Position numbers and translations under genes: made by a program | Notes under the pieces: model-generated | Told to the model about the DNA's origin: nothing | Databases searched by the model: none | The model's input: the letters and a program-made list of their open reading frames with translations, nothing else | NCBI RefSeq assembly: GCF_900099915.1 | Contig: NZ_FNDB01000001.1 | Location: 310,001 to 374,000 of the forward strand | Length of the DNA: 64,000 nt | Direction of reading: 5' to 3' | Origin: Flavobacterium omnivorum | GTDB lineage: Bacteria; Bacteroidota; Bacteroidia; Flavobacteriales; Flavobacteriaceae | In this document: piece after piece, positions 11,090 through 20,095 of the stretch | Layout of the letters: every line of letters starts with the position of its first letter | How positions within the stretch are numbered: the stretch's first letter is position 1

Positions 11090-11108
11090 ATTTAACAATA
11101 AAATAAGC

Positions 11109-13232
11109 ATGAACAAAGGGTGGTTGGCATTATTTTTAATTATGTATTCTTTTACTATTTCTGCTCAAGAAATTACAAGCGTTACAGTTCAATCCAGCAA
11201 CTCTGCTGAGCGTTTTCCTATTTTTTCGGACTGCCTGAATTTACAATTCAAGGCTTTAGAGTCTTGTTTTTACAATCAGGTACAGGATTTTGTTTTTACA
11301 AATTTTGAAGTTCCAGCTCGTCTTAAACAAAATGATTTTCAAGGAAATGTCAAAGTGCTTTTTGAAGTAGATAGCAATGGTAATTTTAAGGTGATTTATA
11401 TTGATGCCACAGAGGAGGAACTGATTCAAGAAACAAAAAGAGTTTTTGGTAAATTTCCAAAAATTCAACCAGCAACCTATAACGGAAAGCCTACGTATGC
11501 TAAATTTACCATGGCACTTGCGATCCCTTTAAAAAGTAGAGAAGTAGTAGTTGCAGATACTTTGGCGAAAGTCAAAATTGCGCTAAACAACACTAAAAAA
11601 TTAACAGAACTGGATAGTATTGTATATTCCAAATTTGACAATCCTGATTTGGATAGTCATTTAAATGTGCCTTTTTCTCATAGTTATTATGCGCAATTTG
11701 ATGCTTCGTTAAATCAGATGGGTAGTAACAACCACACTGCTTCAAAACCATATACGTATGCTGAAGTGTCAAAATATTATAATCTAAAAGAGGCACAGGA
11801 AAAGCTGAAAAAGAAAGCTACCACTTGGTGGGCACGCAAATTGTGGAATGAAAATACAGTAGAAATTCAAGGGGATGACTATTGGTTTACGTTGAATCCT
11901 ATATTTGATCTACAGGTTGGTAAGGCTTCAGGAAGCGAGGCTTCTTACACTTACGTAAACACACGTGGAATTAATTTTCGTGGTGGACTGGGCAAAAAGC
12001 TCAATTTTACTACGACCGTTTTTGAAAGTCAGGGACGTTTTGCAGATTATTACAATCGGTATGCAGAATCGATCAAGCCAGCAGGAGGAAATCCTGCGAT
12101 TATTCCAGGGATGGGAATTGCAAAAGATTTCAAAACAGATGCGTATGATTTCCCTTTGGCAGAAGCCAATTTAACTTTTGCTCCAAGCAAATATATTGAT
12201 TTGCAATTGGGTTATGGTAGGAATTTTATTGGAGATGGATACCGCTCTTTGTTAGAAAGTGATGGCGCTAGTCCGTATCCTTACTTTAAATTGAATACTA
12301 ATTTTTGGAAAATAAAATATACCAATACCTATATGTGGCTCAAAGATGTTCGTCCGGAGGTTACATTAGAAAGAACGTATGCTACAAAGTTCATGGCAAA
12401 TCACTATTTGAGTTGGAACGTTTCAAATAGATTAAATCTGGGTTTCTTTGAATCAGTGATTTGGACGAATACCAATGACAGAGGATTTGATGTGAGTTTT
12501 GTAAATCCAATTATTTTTTACCGTTCTGTTGAATTTGCTTCTTCGGCTAGAAGCGGAAATGCTATTCTAGGGTTAACCTATAAATACAAATGGAGCAATC
12601 AGATTAATTTTTATGGCCAGTTTATTTTGGATGAGTTTTCTTTAGGAGATGTTAAAAAAGGAGACAATAGTTGGAAAAATAAGTATGGATATCAGTTGGG
12701 AGTCAAATATTATAATGCTTTCAAAATGGATGGTTTACTACTGCAATTAGAGTACAATCATGTTCGACCATACGTCTATTCTCACAGCATGCCAATTACA
12801 AATTACGGGCATAATAATCAAAGTATTGGGCATCAATGGGGAGGTAATTTTAAAGAGTTGATCGCTATTGCACGTTATAATAAAGGAAGGTATTTTGCTG
12901 ATGCAAAAATCACTGTGGGAACACGGGGATTGGATTTTGATTCAATCGACAATGGTTTTAATTATGGAGGGAATATTTATAAGGATTACGATGAAAATAG
13001 ACCATTTGATAGTGGGGTAAAAGTAGGGCAAGGAAATAAAACTGCTGTCTTTATTGCTGATTTTCAGGGAGGATACTTGGTAAATCCTGCAACCAATTTA
13101 AAATTATTTGGAAGTTTTATTTATAGAAGTTTTGACCCAACTAAAAACACAGCGACTGCTTTTAGTGAAAGCACGAATTGGCTCACTGTAGGGTTGAGAG
13201 CGGATATCTTTAATTGGTATTTTGACTATTAA
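11109..13232 (+). CDS. remB: Gliding motility outer-membrane protein RemB
   Basis: A 707-residue secreted protein. The ATG at 11109 is preferred over the in-frame ATG at 11061 because it begins a clean signal peptide (MNKGWLALFLIMYSFTISAQ) and avoids a 29-base overlap with deoC. Residues about 45-125 resemble a TonB C-terminal-type domain (VKVLFEVDSNGNF and PATYNGKPTYAKFTMALAI). The remainder looks like a Wzi-type capsule-assembly beta-barrel. RemB is known in F. johnsoniae as a cell-surface protein that affects gliding and is encoded a few genes after sprA, as here. The symbol rests on synteny plus protein layout; 'capsule assembly Wzi family protein' would be the cautious name. Confidence 0.75.
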   Translation: MNKGWLALFLIMYSFTISAQEITSVTVQSSNSAERFPIFSDCLNLQFKALESCFYNQVQDFVFTNFEVPARLKQNDFQGNVKVLFEVDSNGNFKVIYIDATEEELIQETKRVFGKFPKIQPATYNGKPTYAKFTMALAIPLKSREVVVADTLAKVKIALNNTKKLTELDSIVYSKFDNPDLDSHLNVPFSHSYYAQFDASLNQMGSNNHTASKPYTYAEVSKYYNLKEAQEKLKKKATTWWARKLWNENTVEIQGDDYWFTLNPIFDLQVGKASGSEASYTYVNTRGINFRGGLGKKLNFTTTVFESQGRFADYYNRYAESIKPAGGNPAIIPGMGIAKDFKTDAYDFPLAEANLTFAPSKYIDLQLGYGRNFIGDGYRSLLESDGASPYPYFKLNTNFWKIKYTNTYMWLKDVRPEVTLERTYATKFMANHYLSWNVSNRLNLGFFESVIWTNTNDRGFDVSFVNPIIFYRSVEFASSARSGNAILGLTYKYKWSNQINFYGQFILDEFSLGDVKKGDNSWKNKYGYQLGVKYYNAFKMDGLLLQLEYNHVRPYVYSHSMPITNYGHNNQSIGHQWGGNFKELIAIARYNKGRYFADAKITVGTRGLDFDSIDNGFNYGGNIYKDYDENRPFDSGVKVGQGNKTAVFIADFQGGYLVNPATNLKLFGSFIYRSFDPTKNTATAFSESTNWLTVGLRADIFNWYFDY

Positions 13233-13272
13233 TTGTTATTTTATTTTTTAGTACTCTTTTTATGAATTGTTT

Positions 13273-13304
13273 TTTGTCAAATCCCTTTTGATAGCCTACT
13301 TTTG
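13273..13304 (+). promoter_or_regulatory. Promoter before cyoE (TTTG-N20-TACTTTTG)
   Basis: TTTG at 13273-13276 and TACTTTTG at 13297-13304 are separated by 20 bases, fitting the Bacteroidota sigma-A promoter. It lies 33 bases before the TTG start of cyoE, in the gap after remB, and probably drives the oxidase gene cluster. Confidence 0.7.
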
Positions 13305-13337
13305 CAAAAGTTATTACAAAGTAAATAATCCTAAACA

Positions 13338-14240
13338 TTGAACGCAACACAAAGTACACTTTCATTAAAATCCGTTTACATTGATTTCCGCGAAATCACT
13401 AAAGCACGGCTTGCTATTAGCGTTGTTTTTTCGTCTATAGCTGGATATATGCTTGGGATTAATGATTTGCAATCTTTGGGTTGGATCACACTTTTGAAAT
13501 TAGCTGTTGGTGGTTATTGTATGGTGGGAGCTTCTAATGCTTTTAATCAAGTTATTGAAAAAGATTTAGATGCATTGATGGATCGAACAAAAAATCGTCC
13601 GGTTCCGGCTGGTAGAATGTCTCGCGGGACCGCTGTGGTTATTGCAAGTCTTCTGACGATTATTGGGATTGTGTTACTTTATACGATCAATCCGAAAACA
13701 GCCATGTTTGGTGCCATTTCAATATTTTTATATACGAGTGTTTACACACCTTTAAAAACCATGACTTCGTTGTCTGTTTTTGTCGGTGCTTTTCCAGGGG
13801 CAATTCCTTTTATGTTGGGTTGGGTTGCGGCTACTGGAGAATTTGGAATAGAAGCAGGGACGTTGTTTTTAATACAATTCTTTTGGCAATTTCCGCACTT
13901 TTGGGCGATCGGCTGGTTTTTATATGAAGATTATGAAAAAGCGGGCTTTTTTATGTTGCCTACAGGTAAAAAAGATAAAGGAACCGCATTGCAGGTCATA
14001 CTATATACAGTTTGGCTCATTTTAGCATCGATTTTGCCGGTTTTTGGATATACAGGACGTTTGTACATAACGCCAATTGCGGCTGTTGTTGTATTTTTAC
14101 TAGGATTGTGGATGTTATTTTATGCCGTTCAATTGTATAAATTAAGAACTGCAAAAGCTGCCCGAACCTTGATGTTAGTGAGTGTGTCTTATATTACATT
14201 ATTGCAGTTAGTTTATATATTAGATAAATTTTTAAGATAG
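13338..14240 (+). CDS. cyoE: Protohaem IX farnesyltransferase (haem O synthase)
   Basis: A 300-residue UbiA-type membrane prenyltransferase that attaches a farnesyl group to haem B to give haem O, the first step toward haem A/O for terminal oxidases. The prenyl-diphosphate binding site is visible as NAFNQVIEKDLDALMDRTKNRP (N..xxD..xxD), and there are about eight or nine hydrophobic segments. The start is a TTG codon; no ATG occurs before the first conserved residues, so a rare start is likely. The next gene begins 2 bases after the stop. Confidence 0.93.
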   Translation: MNATQSTLSLKSVYIDFREITKARLAISVVFSSIAGYMLGINDLQSLGWITLLKLAVGGYCMVGASNAFNQVIEKDLDALMDRTKNRPVPAGRMSRGTAVVIASLLTIIGIVLLYTINPKTAMFGAISIFLYTSVYTPLKTMTSLSVFVGAFPGAIPFMLGWVAATGEFGIEAGTLFLIQFFWQFPHFWAIGWFLYEDYEKAGFFMLPTGKKDKGTALQVILYTVWLILASILPVFGYTGRLYITPIAAVVVFLLGLWMLFYAVQLYKLRTAKAARTLMLVSVSYITLLQLVYILDKFLR

Positions 14241-14242
14241 TT

Positions 14243-14830
14243 ATGGAAATGATAATGACAGTAGAGGAACAAAAATCCAGAACAGCACGGTCATACAAAT
14301 TGATTTTGTTGTTTGCAATGGTGAGTATGACCATGATGTTTGCGGGACTTACGAGTGCTTTCGTAGTGAGTAAATCCAGAGCAGATTGGTTGAAAGATTT
14401 TCAATTGCCAACCGCTTTTTATTACAGTACAATTGCCATTATAGGGTGTAGTGTGACTTTTCACTTGGCTAAAAAGGCAATTCAAAAAAACAATCAAAGT
14501 AAAACGACACTTTTTCTTTTGACTACATTAGTTCTAGGAATTTTGTTTGTAATTTTGCAGTTCGTAGGTTTTGGACAAATAGTAGATAATGGGTATTATT
14601 TCACGGGAAGTGGAAGCTCAATCACAACTACTTTTTTATATGTAGTTACTGTTGTGCACTTGATTCACCTTGCTGGTGGCGTGATTTCACTGCTAATTAT
14701 AATTTATAATCATTTTAAACAAAAATACAATTCATCTCAAACCCTTGGAATTGAACTTGGTGCAATGTACTGGCACTTTCTTGACTTATTATGGGTTTAT
14801 TTGTTTTTGTTTTTATATTTCTTTAAATAA
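14243..14830 (+). CDS. Cytochrome c oxidase subunit III family protein, first copy
   Basis: A 195-residue protein with five predicted membrane segments and the end pattern of haem-copper oxidase subunit III (VHLIHLAGGVISLLI, then GAMYWHFLDLLWVYLFLFLYF). It is a short subunit III lacking the first two helices. The gene follows cyoE directly and precedes a longer subunit III gene. Tandem subunit III genes are usual in Bacteroidota oxidase clusters, where the short form may be an accessory or alternative subunit. Two further in-frame ATGs lie within the first five codons, so the exact start is uncertain by a few residues. Confidence 0.88.
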   Translation: MEMIMTVEEQKSRTARSYKLILLFAMVSMTMMFAGLTSAFVVSKSRADWLKDFQLPTAFYYSTIAIIGCSVTFHLAKKAIQKNNQSKTTLFLLTTLVLGILFVILQFVGFGQIVDNGYYFTGSGSSITTTFLYVVTVVHLIHLAGGVISLLIIIYNHFKQKYNSSQTLGIELGAMYWHFLDLLWVYLFLFLYFFK

Positions 14831-14872
14831 GAAAAAAACGTAAATTTGGGAACTTTTTAACGAATAACTTTT

Positions 14873-15850
14873 ATGGAAGCGACAGTTACTACTGCTAATA
14901 GTGAAGAAAAAACTTGGGGAGGTGGCAATGAGCCAATGGGAGCAAGTTATGGTAAATTAATGATGTGGTTTTTTATCGTATCAGATGCCTTAACGTTCTC
15001 TGGATTTCTTGCAGCTTATGGTTTTTCTAGATTTAAATTTATTGAGACATGGCCATTGGCTGACGAAGTGTTCACTCACTTTCCGTTTATGCATGGAGTA
15101 TCTGCTCCGATGTATTATGTTGCATTAATGACTTTTATTTTGATTTTTTCATCTGTGACAATGGTTTTGGCCGTGGATGCAGGGCATCAAATGAAAAAAA
15201 ACAAGGTAGTTCTTTATATGTTTTTGACCATTATCGGTGGTTTGATTTTCGTAGGATCTCAAGCTTGGGAATGGAAAAATTTCATAAAAGGGGAATATGG
15301 TGCTATTGAGACAAAAGGAGGTAGTTTACTTCAATTTGTAGATAAAGAAGGACACCGCGTAGCTTTGGCTGATTTTGCAATGACTTTGCCGGAAGACAGA
15401 GAGCAATTGACAAGAAGTAAAGGGAAATGGTTCATGAGTGAGGGATCTTTACCCTCTTATTCTGTAGCTGAAGTGCAAGCAGGTTTTAAAGCCCATCCAG
15501 AACTTTTGATTAGAACTGAGGTTGTAACCAAAGAAAAGCAAAAAACAATTCTTTCGAGAGAAGAGTCGGTGGCAAGATTAAGTCAGGCCCATTATGTCGT
15601 TGAAGGGGCTAATTTGCAACGAAACGAGTATGGAAGTAAACTTTTTGCTGACTTCTTTTTCTTTATCACAGGTTTTCACGGATTTCACGTTTTTTCTGGA
15701 GTGATTATAAATATTATTATATTTTTCAATGTGCTTATCGGAACGTATGAAAAGAGAAAAAGTTATGAAATGGTTGAGAAAGTTGGTCTTTATTGGCATT
15801 TTGTCGATTTAGTTTGGGTATTTGTATTCACGGTTTTCTATCTAGTTTAA
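14873..15850 (+). CDS. Cytochrome c oxidase subunit III, second (long) copy
   Basis: A 325-residue subunit III. The helical core is clear at both ends (GKLMMWFFIVSDALTFSGFL near the start; FFFITGFHGFHVFSGVIINI and VGLYWHFVDLVWVFVFTVFYL at the end). Between about residues 140 and 245 there is a hydrophilic insertion of roughly 100 residues (EGHRVALADF ... ARLSQAHYVVEGANLQRNEYG), which explains the extra length over the usual 200. The subunit belongs to the membrane-bound cytochrome oxidase; subunits I and II are not in the window. Subunit IV follows after 18 bases. Confidence 0.92.
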   Translation: MEATVTTANSEEKTWGGGNEPMGASYGKLMMWFFIVSDALTFSGFLAAYGFSRFKFIETWPLADEVFTHFPFMHGVSAPMYYVALMTFILIFSSVTMVLAVDAGHQMKKNKVVLYMFLTIIGGLIFVGSQAWEWKNFIKGEYGAIETKGGSLLQFVDKEGHRVALADFAMTLPEDREQLTRSKGKWFMSEGSLPSYSVAEVQAGFKAHPELLIRTEVVTKEKQKTILSREESVARLSQAHYVVEGANLQRNEYGSKLFADFFFFITGFHGFHVFSGVIINIIIFFNVLIGTYEKRKSYEMVEKVGLYWHFVDLVWVFVFTVFYLV

Positions 15851-15868
15851 TTTCAAAAAGTAATTATC

Positions 15869-16219
15869 ATGTCACACGAACACGTATCTAACATAGGTAG
15901 AATCTGGAAAGTTTTCGGAATATTGTCTGCCGTTACAGTAGTAGAAGTTTATTTGGGGATTTTAAAACCAGATGTTCTTTTTATGAATGATTTTTTAAGT
16001 ATGAATTTACTTAATTGGATCTTTTATGCCCTTACTATTTTTAAAGCATATTACATTGTATGGGCATTTATGCACATGGAAGGTGAAAAAGGCACCCTAA
16101 AAAGTGCAGTTGTTTTTCCAGTAATTTTTCTGATTTTATATATACTCTTCATCCTTTTAACCGAAGGGGATTATATTTACGGGGTTTTTAAAAATTCTAC
16201 TATCAAATGGAATTTTTAA
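15869..16219 (+). CDS. Cytochrome c oxidase subunit IV family protein
   Basis: A 116-residue protein with three hydrophobic segments and a His-rich start (MSHEHVSNIGRIWKVF), as in the prokaryotic cytochrome oxidase subunit IV family. The stretch YIVWAFMHMEGEKGTLK is characteristic of that family. It is the last gene before a terminator at 16242, so cyoE to subunit IV probably form one transcript. Confidence 0.88.
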   Translation: MSHEHVSNIGRIWKVFGILSAVTVVEVYLGILKPDVLFMNDFLSMNLLNWIFYALTIFKAYYIVWAFMHMEGEKGTLKSAVVFPVIFLILYILFILLTEGDYIYGVFKNSTIKWNF

Positions 16220-16241
16220 CAAGATATTAATTCAAAAATAG

Positions 16242-16269
16242 GGTATCCGTCTTGGCGGATACCTTTTTT
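16242..16269 (+). terminator. Rho-independent terminator after subunit IV
   Basis: An eight-pair stem GGTATCCG/CGGATACC with a six-base loop, followed by a run of T. It separates the oxidase subunits from the SCO-like assembly genes. Confidence 0.85.
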
Positions 16270-16297
16270 ATTTTATAGTAATAATTGAAACAGCATA

Positions 16298-16939
16298 ATG
16301 AAAAAAAATATTGTTCTTTTCGTTCTATTTATTTTGCCTATCGTTGCTTATCTATTTTTCGCCTCTGGCGTGAATGGTTTTACCAAACTGCCAACTGTTA
16401 CACCTAATACAGCTGATCTTGGTAATTGGCATTCTTTAGATGGTAAAAAAGTTACTTTGAATGGAAAAGTAACTGTTCTTGGTTTTTCTGGAACAGAACT
16501 TTTAAGAAATAGAGGTAATTTTTTTAATCTAAATCAAAAAATTTATCAAACGTATCACAAGTTTAAAGATGTACAATTTGTTGTCATTTGTCCAATTGGA
16601 ACTGAAGCAGATGCAAAGAAAGTAGTAGATGCTTTAGCTGCTTTTACTGATGTTGCACAATGGCGTTTTGTATTTGCCTCGCCTGCTGAGATTACTTCTT
16701 ATCACTCCCAATTAAAATTGGTTGAAAAATTAGACGATAAATTTGGAACTCCCAAAGTCTATATCATTGATAAAAAAAGAAATCTTCGAGGAAGGAAATT
16801 GGTAAAAAATAGTAAAGAGGGATACAACACTTTTCATCCGGCAGAGTTGAGCAATGAGATGCTAGATGATTTTAAGGTTATTCTTTATGAATATCGTGCT
16901 GCACTCAAGAAGAATAATAACGCTACTAGAAAAATTTAA
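16298..16939 (+). CDS. Membrane-anchored thioredoxin-fold protein without catalytic cysteines
   Basis: A 213-residue protein with one N-terminal membrane segment (IVLFVLFILPIVAYLFFAS) and a periplasmic domain. The layout (KVTVLGFSGTELL, then QFVVICPIGTEA, then FGTPKVYIIDKKRNLRGR) looks like a thioredoxin or SCO fold. However, the position where SCO proteins carry CxxxC reads GFSGTELLRNRG, with no cysteine. It sits 12 bases before a true SCO gene, so a partner or chaperone role in oxidase copper-centre assembly is a reasonable inference. It cannot do thiol chemistry at that site. I do not recognise a named family. Confidence 0.6.
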   Translation: MKKNIVLFVLFILPIVAYLFFASGVNGFTKLPTVTPNTADLGNWHSLDGKKVTLNGKVTVLGFSGTELLRNRGNFFNLNQKIYQTYHKFKDVQFVVICPIGTEADAKKVVDALAAFTDVAQWRFVFASPAEITSYHSQLKLVEKLDDKFGTPKVYIIDKKRNLRGRKLVKNSKEGYNTFHPAELSNEMLDDFKVILYEYRAALKKNNNATRKI

Positions 16940-16951
16940 TTTTAACTTACG

Positions 16952-17638
16952 ATGCTTAAAAATAAATCATATATAGGTATTTCATTTATTATTTTAATTT
17001 TTGGTATTTATGCCGTTCCTAAGATAGTAGAAAGAATAAAGAATGATAAGGTGGTTCAAGGTGACCGATTAGACCGAGTGAATCCAATAACGGCTAATGA
17101 GGATCAATTGATCAAAATAGGGCCAGCTCCTAAATTTGAATTAATTAATCAGGACAATCAGAAAATAACTAACGAGTCCTATAAAGGGAAAGTATATGTG
17201 TTGGAATTCTTTTTTTCAACCTGTCCAACAATTTGTCCCAAGATGAATCAAAGTATGCTTCTCATTGAAAAAAAATTCTTTGGTAATCCAAACTTTGGAA
17301 TTGTATCTATTACAATCGATCCTGAACACGACACGCCACAAGTATTAAAAGATCATTCAAAATTATTGGGCGTTAAGTCTTCAAATTGGAATTTTTTAAC
17401 TGGAGATAAAGCGTATATTTTTAATTTAGCCAATAAAGGGTTCAATCTTTATGCTGGTGAAAATAAAAAAGTTGTAGGTGGTTTTGAACATTCAGGATTG
17501 TTTGCCTTAATTGATAAGAATGGAAATATCCGATGTAGAAATGATGATTTCGGAAATCCAATTTTGTATTATGATGGTTTAGATAAAAAAGGAGTGAGAA
17601 ACATTCAACAAGACATTAATATTTTATTAAAAGAGTAA
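16952..17638 (+). CDS. SCO1/SenC family copper chaperone
   Basis: A 228-residue membrane-anchored protein. It has a hydrophobic N-terminus (IGISFIILIFGIYAVP), the copper-binding CxxxC (FFSTCPTICPKMN, near residue 90) and the third ligand histidine in GFEHSGLFALID near residue 177. SCO proteins deliver copper to, or reduce, the CuA site of cytochrome oxidase subunit II in the periplasm. Location right behind the oxidase subunit genes supports this. DUF420 starts 1 base after the stop. Confidence 0.92.
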   Translation: MLKNKSYIGISFIILIFGIYAVPKIVERIKNDKVVQGDRLDRVNPITANEDQLIKIGPAPKFELINQDNQKITNESYKGKVYVLEFFFSTCPTICPKMNQSMLLIEKKFFGNPNFGIVSITIDPEHDTPQVLKDHSKLLGVKSSNWNFLTGDKAYIFNLANKGFNLYAGENKKVVGGFEHSGLFALIDKNGNIRCRNDDFGNPILYYDGLDKKGVRNIQQDINILLKE

Positions 17639-17639
17639 A

Positions 17640-18224
17640 ATGAAAGAGCAATCTTTAGAAAAGAAATATAATAAGTTAATTGTAGCCGTATCTATCATAA
17701 TACCGGTTGCTGTTGCTATCCTTTTTGGTGTAAAGCTAAAAGATTTTGGTATTATTGTAGAACCTCTTTCTTTTTTACCTCCTATTTACGCCACTACAAA
17801 CGGTATTACAGCCATTCTATTAATCGCAGCAGTTGTTGCAATTAAGAACGGCAACAGAAAAATTCATAGTATATTAATGACAAGTGCTATCACTTTGTCT
17901 CTTGCTTTTTTAGTAATGTATGTAGCTTATCACATGACTAGTGATTCAGCTGTTTTTGGAGATTTAAATCACAACCGCATCTTAGAAGATACTGAAAAGA
18001 CAAGCATAGGATCATTGAGGATTGTTTATTTACTAATTTTAGTTACTCATATTATTTTATCGATTGCTATCATTCCAATGGTGTTGATTACTTATGTCAG
18101 AGCATTGGCACAAAATTTTGAGATGCACAAAAAAATAGCTCGGATTACTTTTCCAATCTGGTTGTATGTTGCCATTACTGGAGTAGTTGTATATTTAATG
18201 ATTTCGCCTTATTATGTATATTAA
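17640..18224 (+). CDS. DUF420 family membrane protein
   Basis: A 194-residue protein with about five membrane segments. The pattern PLSFLPPIYATTNGITAILL, then the H-rich ends of helices (KIHSILMTSAI, VAYHMT, VTHIILSIAIIPMVLITYVRAL, MHKKIARITFPIWLYVAITGVVVYLMI), is that of DUF420. Gram-positive relatives (YozB/CtaM) are reported to be needed for haem-copper oxidase activity. The gene sits between SCO and a small CxxC protein, so an oxidase assembly role fits. Confidence 0.85.
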   Translation: MKEQSLEKKYNKLIVAVSIIIPVAVAILFGVKLKDFGIIVEPLSFLPPIYATTNGITAILLIAAVVAIKNGNRKIHSILMTSAITLSLAFLVMYVAYHMTSDSAVFGDLNHNRILEDTEKTSIGSLRIVYLLILVTHIILSIAIIPMVLITYVRALAQNFEMHKKIARITFPIWLYVAITGVVVYLMISPYYVY

Positions 18225-18462
18225 AGTAAAAATTAAAGTTCAGAAGATCGTAGTTTGCGTATCTCTTTTTGTTTTCAGTCTCCTTTCAGTTACTGCAAAT
18301 GCACAATGTGCAATGTGTCGTGCTGCATTAACTAGTGAAGGAAATACGGCAAAAGCAGCGGCTGTAAATGATGGAATTGTGTACTTAATGGTAATCCCTT
18401 ATATTCTTGTTGCAGGGATTGGATATGCTATTTATCGTATGAAAAAGAATAAATCTAGTTAA
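18214..18462 (+). CDS. Small membrane protein with a CAMC motif
   Basis: An 82-residue protein whose start overlaps the DUF420 stop by 11 bases, indicating translational coupling. It has a signal-like N-terminal segment (VVCVSLFVFSLLSVTANA), directly followed by QCAMCRAALTSEG, then a second membrane segment (VYLMVIPYILVAGIGYAIY) and a basic tail. The periplasmic-side CxxC and the position at the end of the oxidase assembly operon suggest metal or thiol handling, but no function is established. Confidence 0.75.
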   Translation: MYIKVKIKVQKIVVCVSLFVFSLLSVTANAQCAMCRAALTSEGNTAKAAAVNDGIVYLMVIPYILVAGIGYAIYRMKKNKSS

Positions 18463-18491
18463 GAATTTCGTCTTCTGTTTTTTTTCTAAAA

Positions 18492-19901
18492 TTACTTTAG
18501 TCCATTGATCGTTACGTTGGCGCTTCCATTAATTTTTATGAAGGCAATAATAGCTTGATTTGTTAATTGAATTTTTTGAAATTGAATCTCCTCCATTTTA
18601 CCGTTTATAAAAACTCCTTGCATAGGAGAATAATTTTTTAAATAAGTCATCATATTTTTTTGACCTTCTTCAAGATTTGGTTTTATAGAGTATCGGCAAC
18701 TCTGTTCGATTTTTTTAAGCACTATTCCCTGTGCTAGCCAATTAGCTGTTTGCATCAGTTTGTTTTTGGTATCTAAAGCATAGCTTAATTGATCAAAAAA
18801 TATTTCTTTGGTTTGTTCATTATATTTTGGAAATCCAGAAAGATAAATCGTTCCGTTCACGGATCCCAATAGATCTAGGGCAATTATCATTTTTCCATTT
18901 TTATGCCAAATAGCTACATTTTGAACCTTTACTTTCTTTGATCCTGATCCAAATTCCTGTCCATAAAAATTCTTCGTCATAATTTTAGAGGCTTCTTGAT
19001 AGGTTGAAATAGCGACAATGTTTGCGGAAAGATCTTCGGGGATTTTGGTAACTGTCCTTAAGGTGATTTTGGATGCGTTGAATTTTGTTTCTGGCTTTTT
19101 TCCAATTAATGTTCCCATGTTGCACTTCATCCCCATTTCTAGTACGAAATTGTCATTTTTTAATTTAGCGGTAGTGGAATATATTTCAATAGGAACAATT
19201 CGCAGCCAACTTTCATAAATATCATTCATTAAAAAAGGCGTGCAAATTTTTTCTATTGCAGTCAGAACATTGGGTTTGAAGTCCATAGATTTTGAGATAG
19301 CGTCGTCAATTTTTCGTTCTATTTTTGATTTAAATAGTTTTATGGCAGGGTTGATCAAATAAGTAACAGGAACATTTTTTCCAAAAATAGTCATTGTAGG
19401 GCTTTCATTCCACTCTAGTGATTGTAGCTCTGTTTTTGTATTTAGTTTCCAATTTGTTAAGGCAACATCGCTTACTAAGGTGACAATACCATCAAGATGA
19501 AATTCACGGGTATCATACATTTCTATCCCCATTTTTTTGGTGCCAATCCTATATTTAATAATAGCTTTTAATGGTAAAATAGTACTTATTTTTTCTCCTT
19601 TTCCACCGAGATTGTTTTTTATTGTAATTGGAGCAAGTTTCCAAACCTTCAATTCTATGTCGTCATCCTCGATAGTGTTGTCTTCGTAAATTAATCCATT
19701 TAAGAGCGCATTGGTTTGATTCTCGATATCTTTTATTTTGACCGTGATGGGTAAATTTATGTATGAAATTACGTTTTCATATTGCAAAGGGGTAGCGTCA
19801 TCTGGTTCTGGTTTTAATGCTGCTATTTTAGTGGTTGTACCGCAACTTGCAAGCAATAAAAAAATAGAGATCGTGAGGACATTGAGATTGAATTTCAGCA
19901 T
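18492..19901 (-). CDS. DUF4403 family lipoprotein
   Basis: A 469-residue protein with a lipoprotein signal (ISIFLLLASCGTT, lipobox LLASC). The remainder fits DUF4403: SYINLPITVKIKDIENQTNALLNG near the start, repeated beta-rich segments in the middle (KVWKLAPITIKNNLGGKGEKI), and a C-terminal part ending SANVTINGLK. The family resembles lipid-binding tubular (SMP/BPI-like) domains, but its role is unknown. Transcribed convergently to the oxidase assembly operon, with 29 bases between the stops. It is divergent from the TolC gene. Confidence 0.8.
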   Translation of the reverse strand: MLKFNLNVLTISIFLLLASCGTTTKIAALKPEPDDATPLQYENVISYINLPITVKIKDIENQTNALLNGLIYEDNTIEDDDIELKVWKLAPITIKNNLGGKGEKISTILPLKAIIKYRIGTKKMGIEMYDTREFHLDGIVTLVSDVALTNWKLNTKTELQSLEWNESPTMTIFGKNVPVTYLINPAIKLFKSKIERKIDDAISKSMDFKPNVLTAIEKICTPFLMNDIYESWLRIVPIEIYSTTAKLKNDNFVLEMGMKCNMGTLIGKKPETKFNASKITLRTVTKIPEDLSANIVAISTYQEASKIMTKNFYGQEFGSGSKKVKVQNVAIWHKNGKMIIALDLLGSVNGTIYLSGFPKYNEQTKEIFFDQLSYALDTKNKLMQTANWLAQGIVLKKIEQSCRYSIKPNLEEGQKNMMTYLKNYSPMQGVFINGKMEEIQFQKIQLTNQAIIAFIKINGSANVTINGLK

Positions 19902-20054
19902 TTTTAGTTTGGTTTAAAGTAGCAAAATTAACAAAAGAATTCTTTTTTTAAAATTTTTTGTAACAAATGGTAATTTCGAAAGTCTAATTGTTTTATAATG
20001 GATTTTAAGAAAGTAAATTTTTATTTTATTCCATAGATCTGTAGTAGAAAAAGT

Positions 20055-20062
20055 TAAATTTG
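20055..20062 (+). promoter_or_regulatory. Putative -7 box (TAAATTTG) before the TolC gene
   Basis: TAAATTTG matches TAnnTTTG and ends 33 bases before the preferred ATG at 20096. It overlaps the first codon of the longest open frame (20060), an argument for the later start. No good -33 element is seen. Confidence 0.4.
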
Positions 20063-20095
20063 TTTGCAGTATACTGCACTTTTATTCAAAAATGT

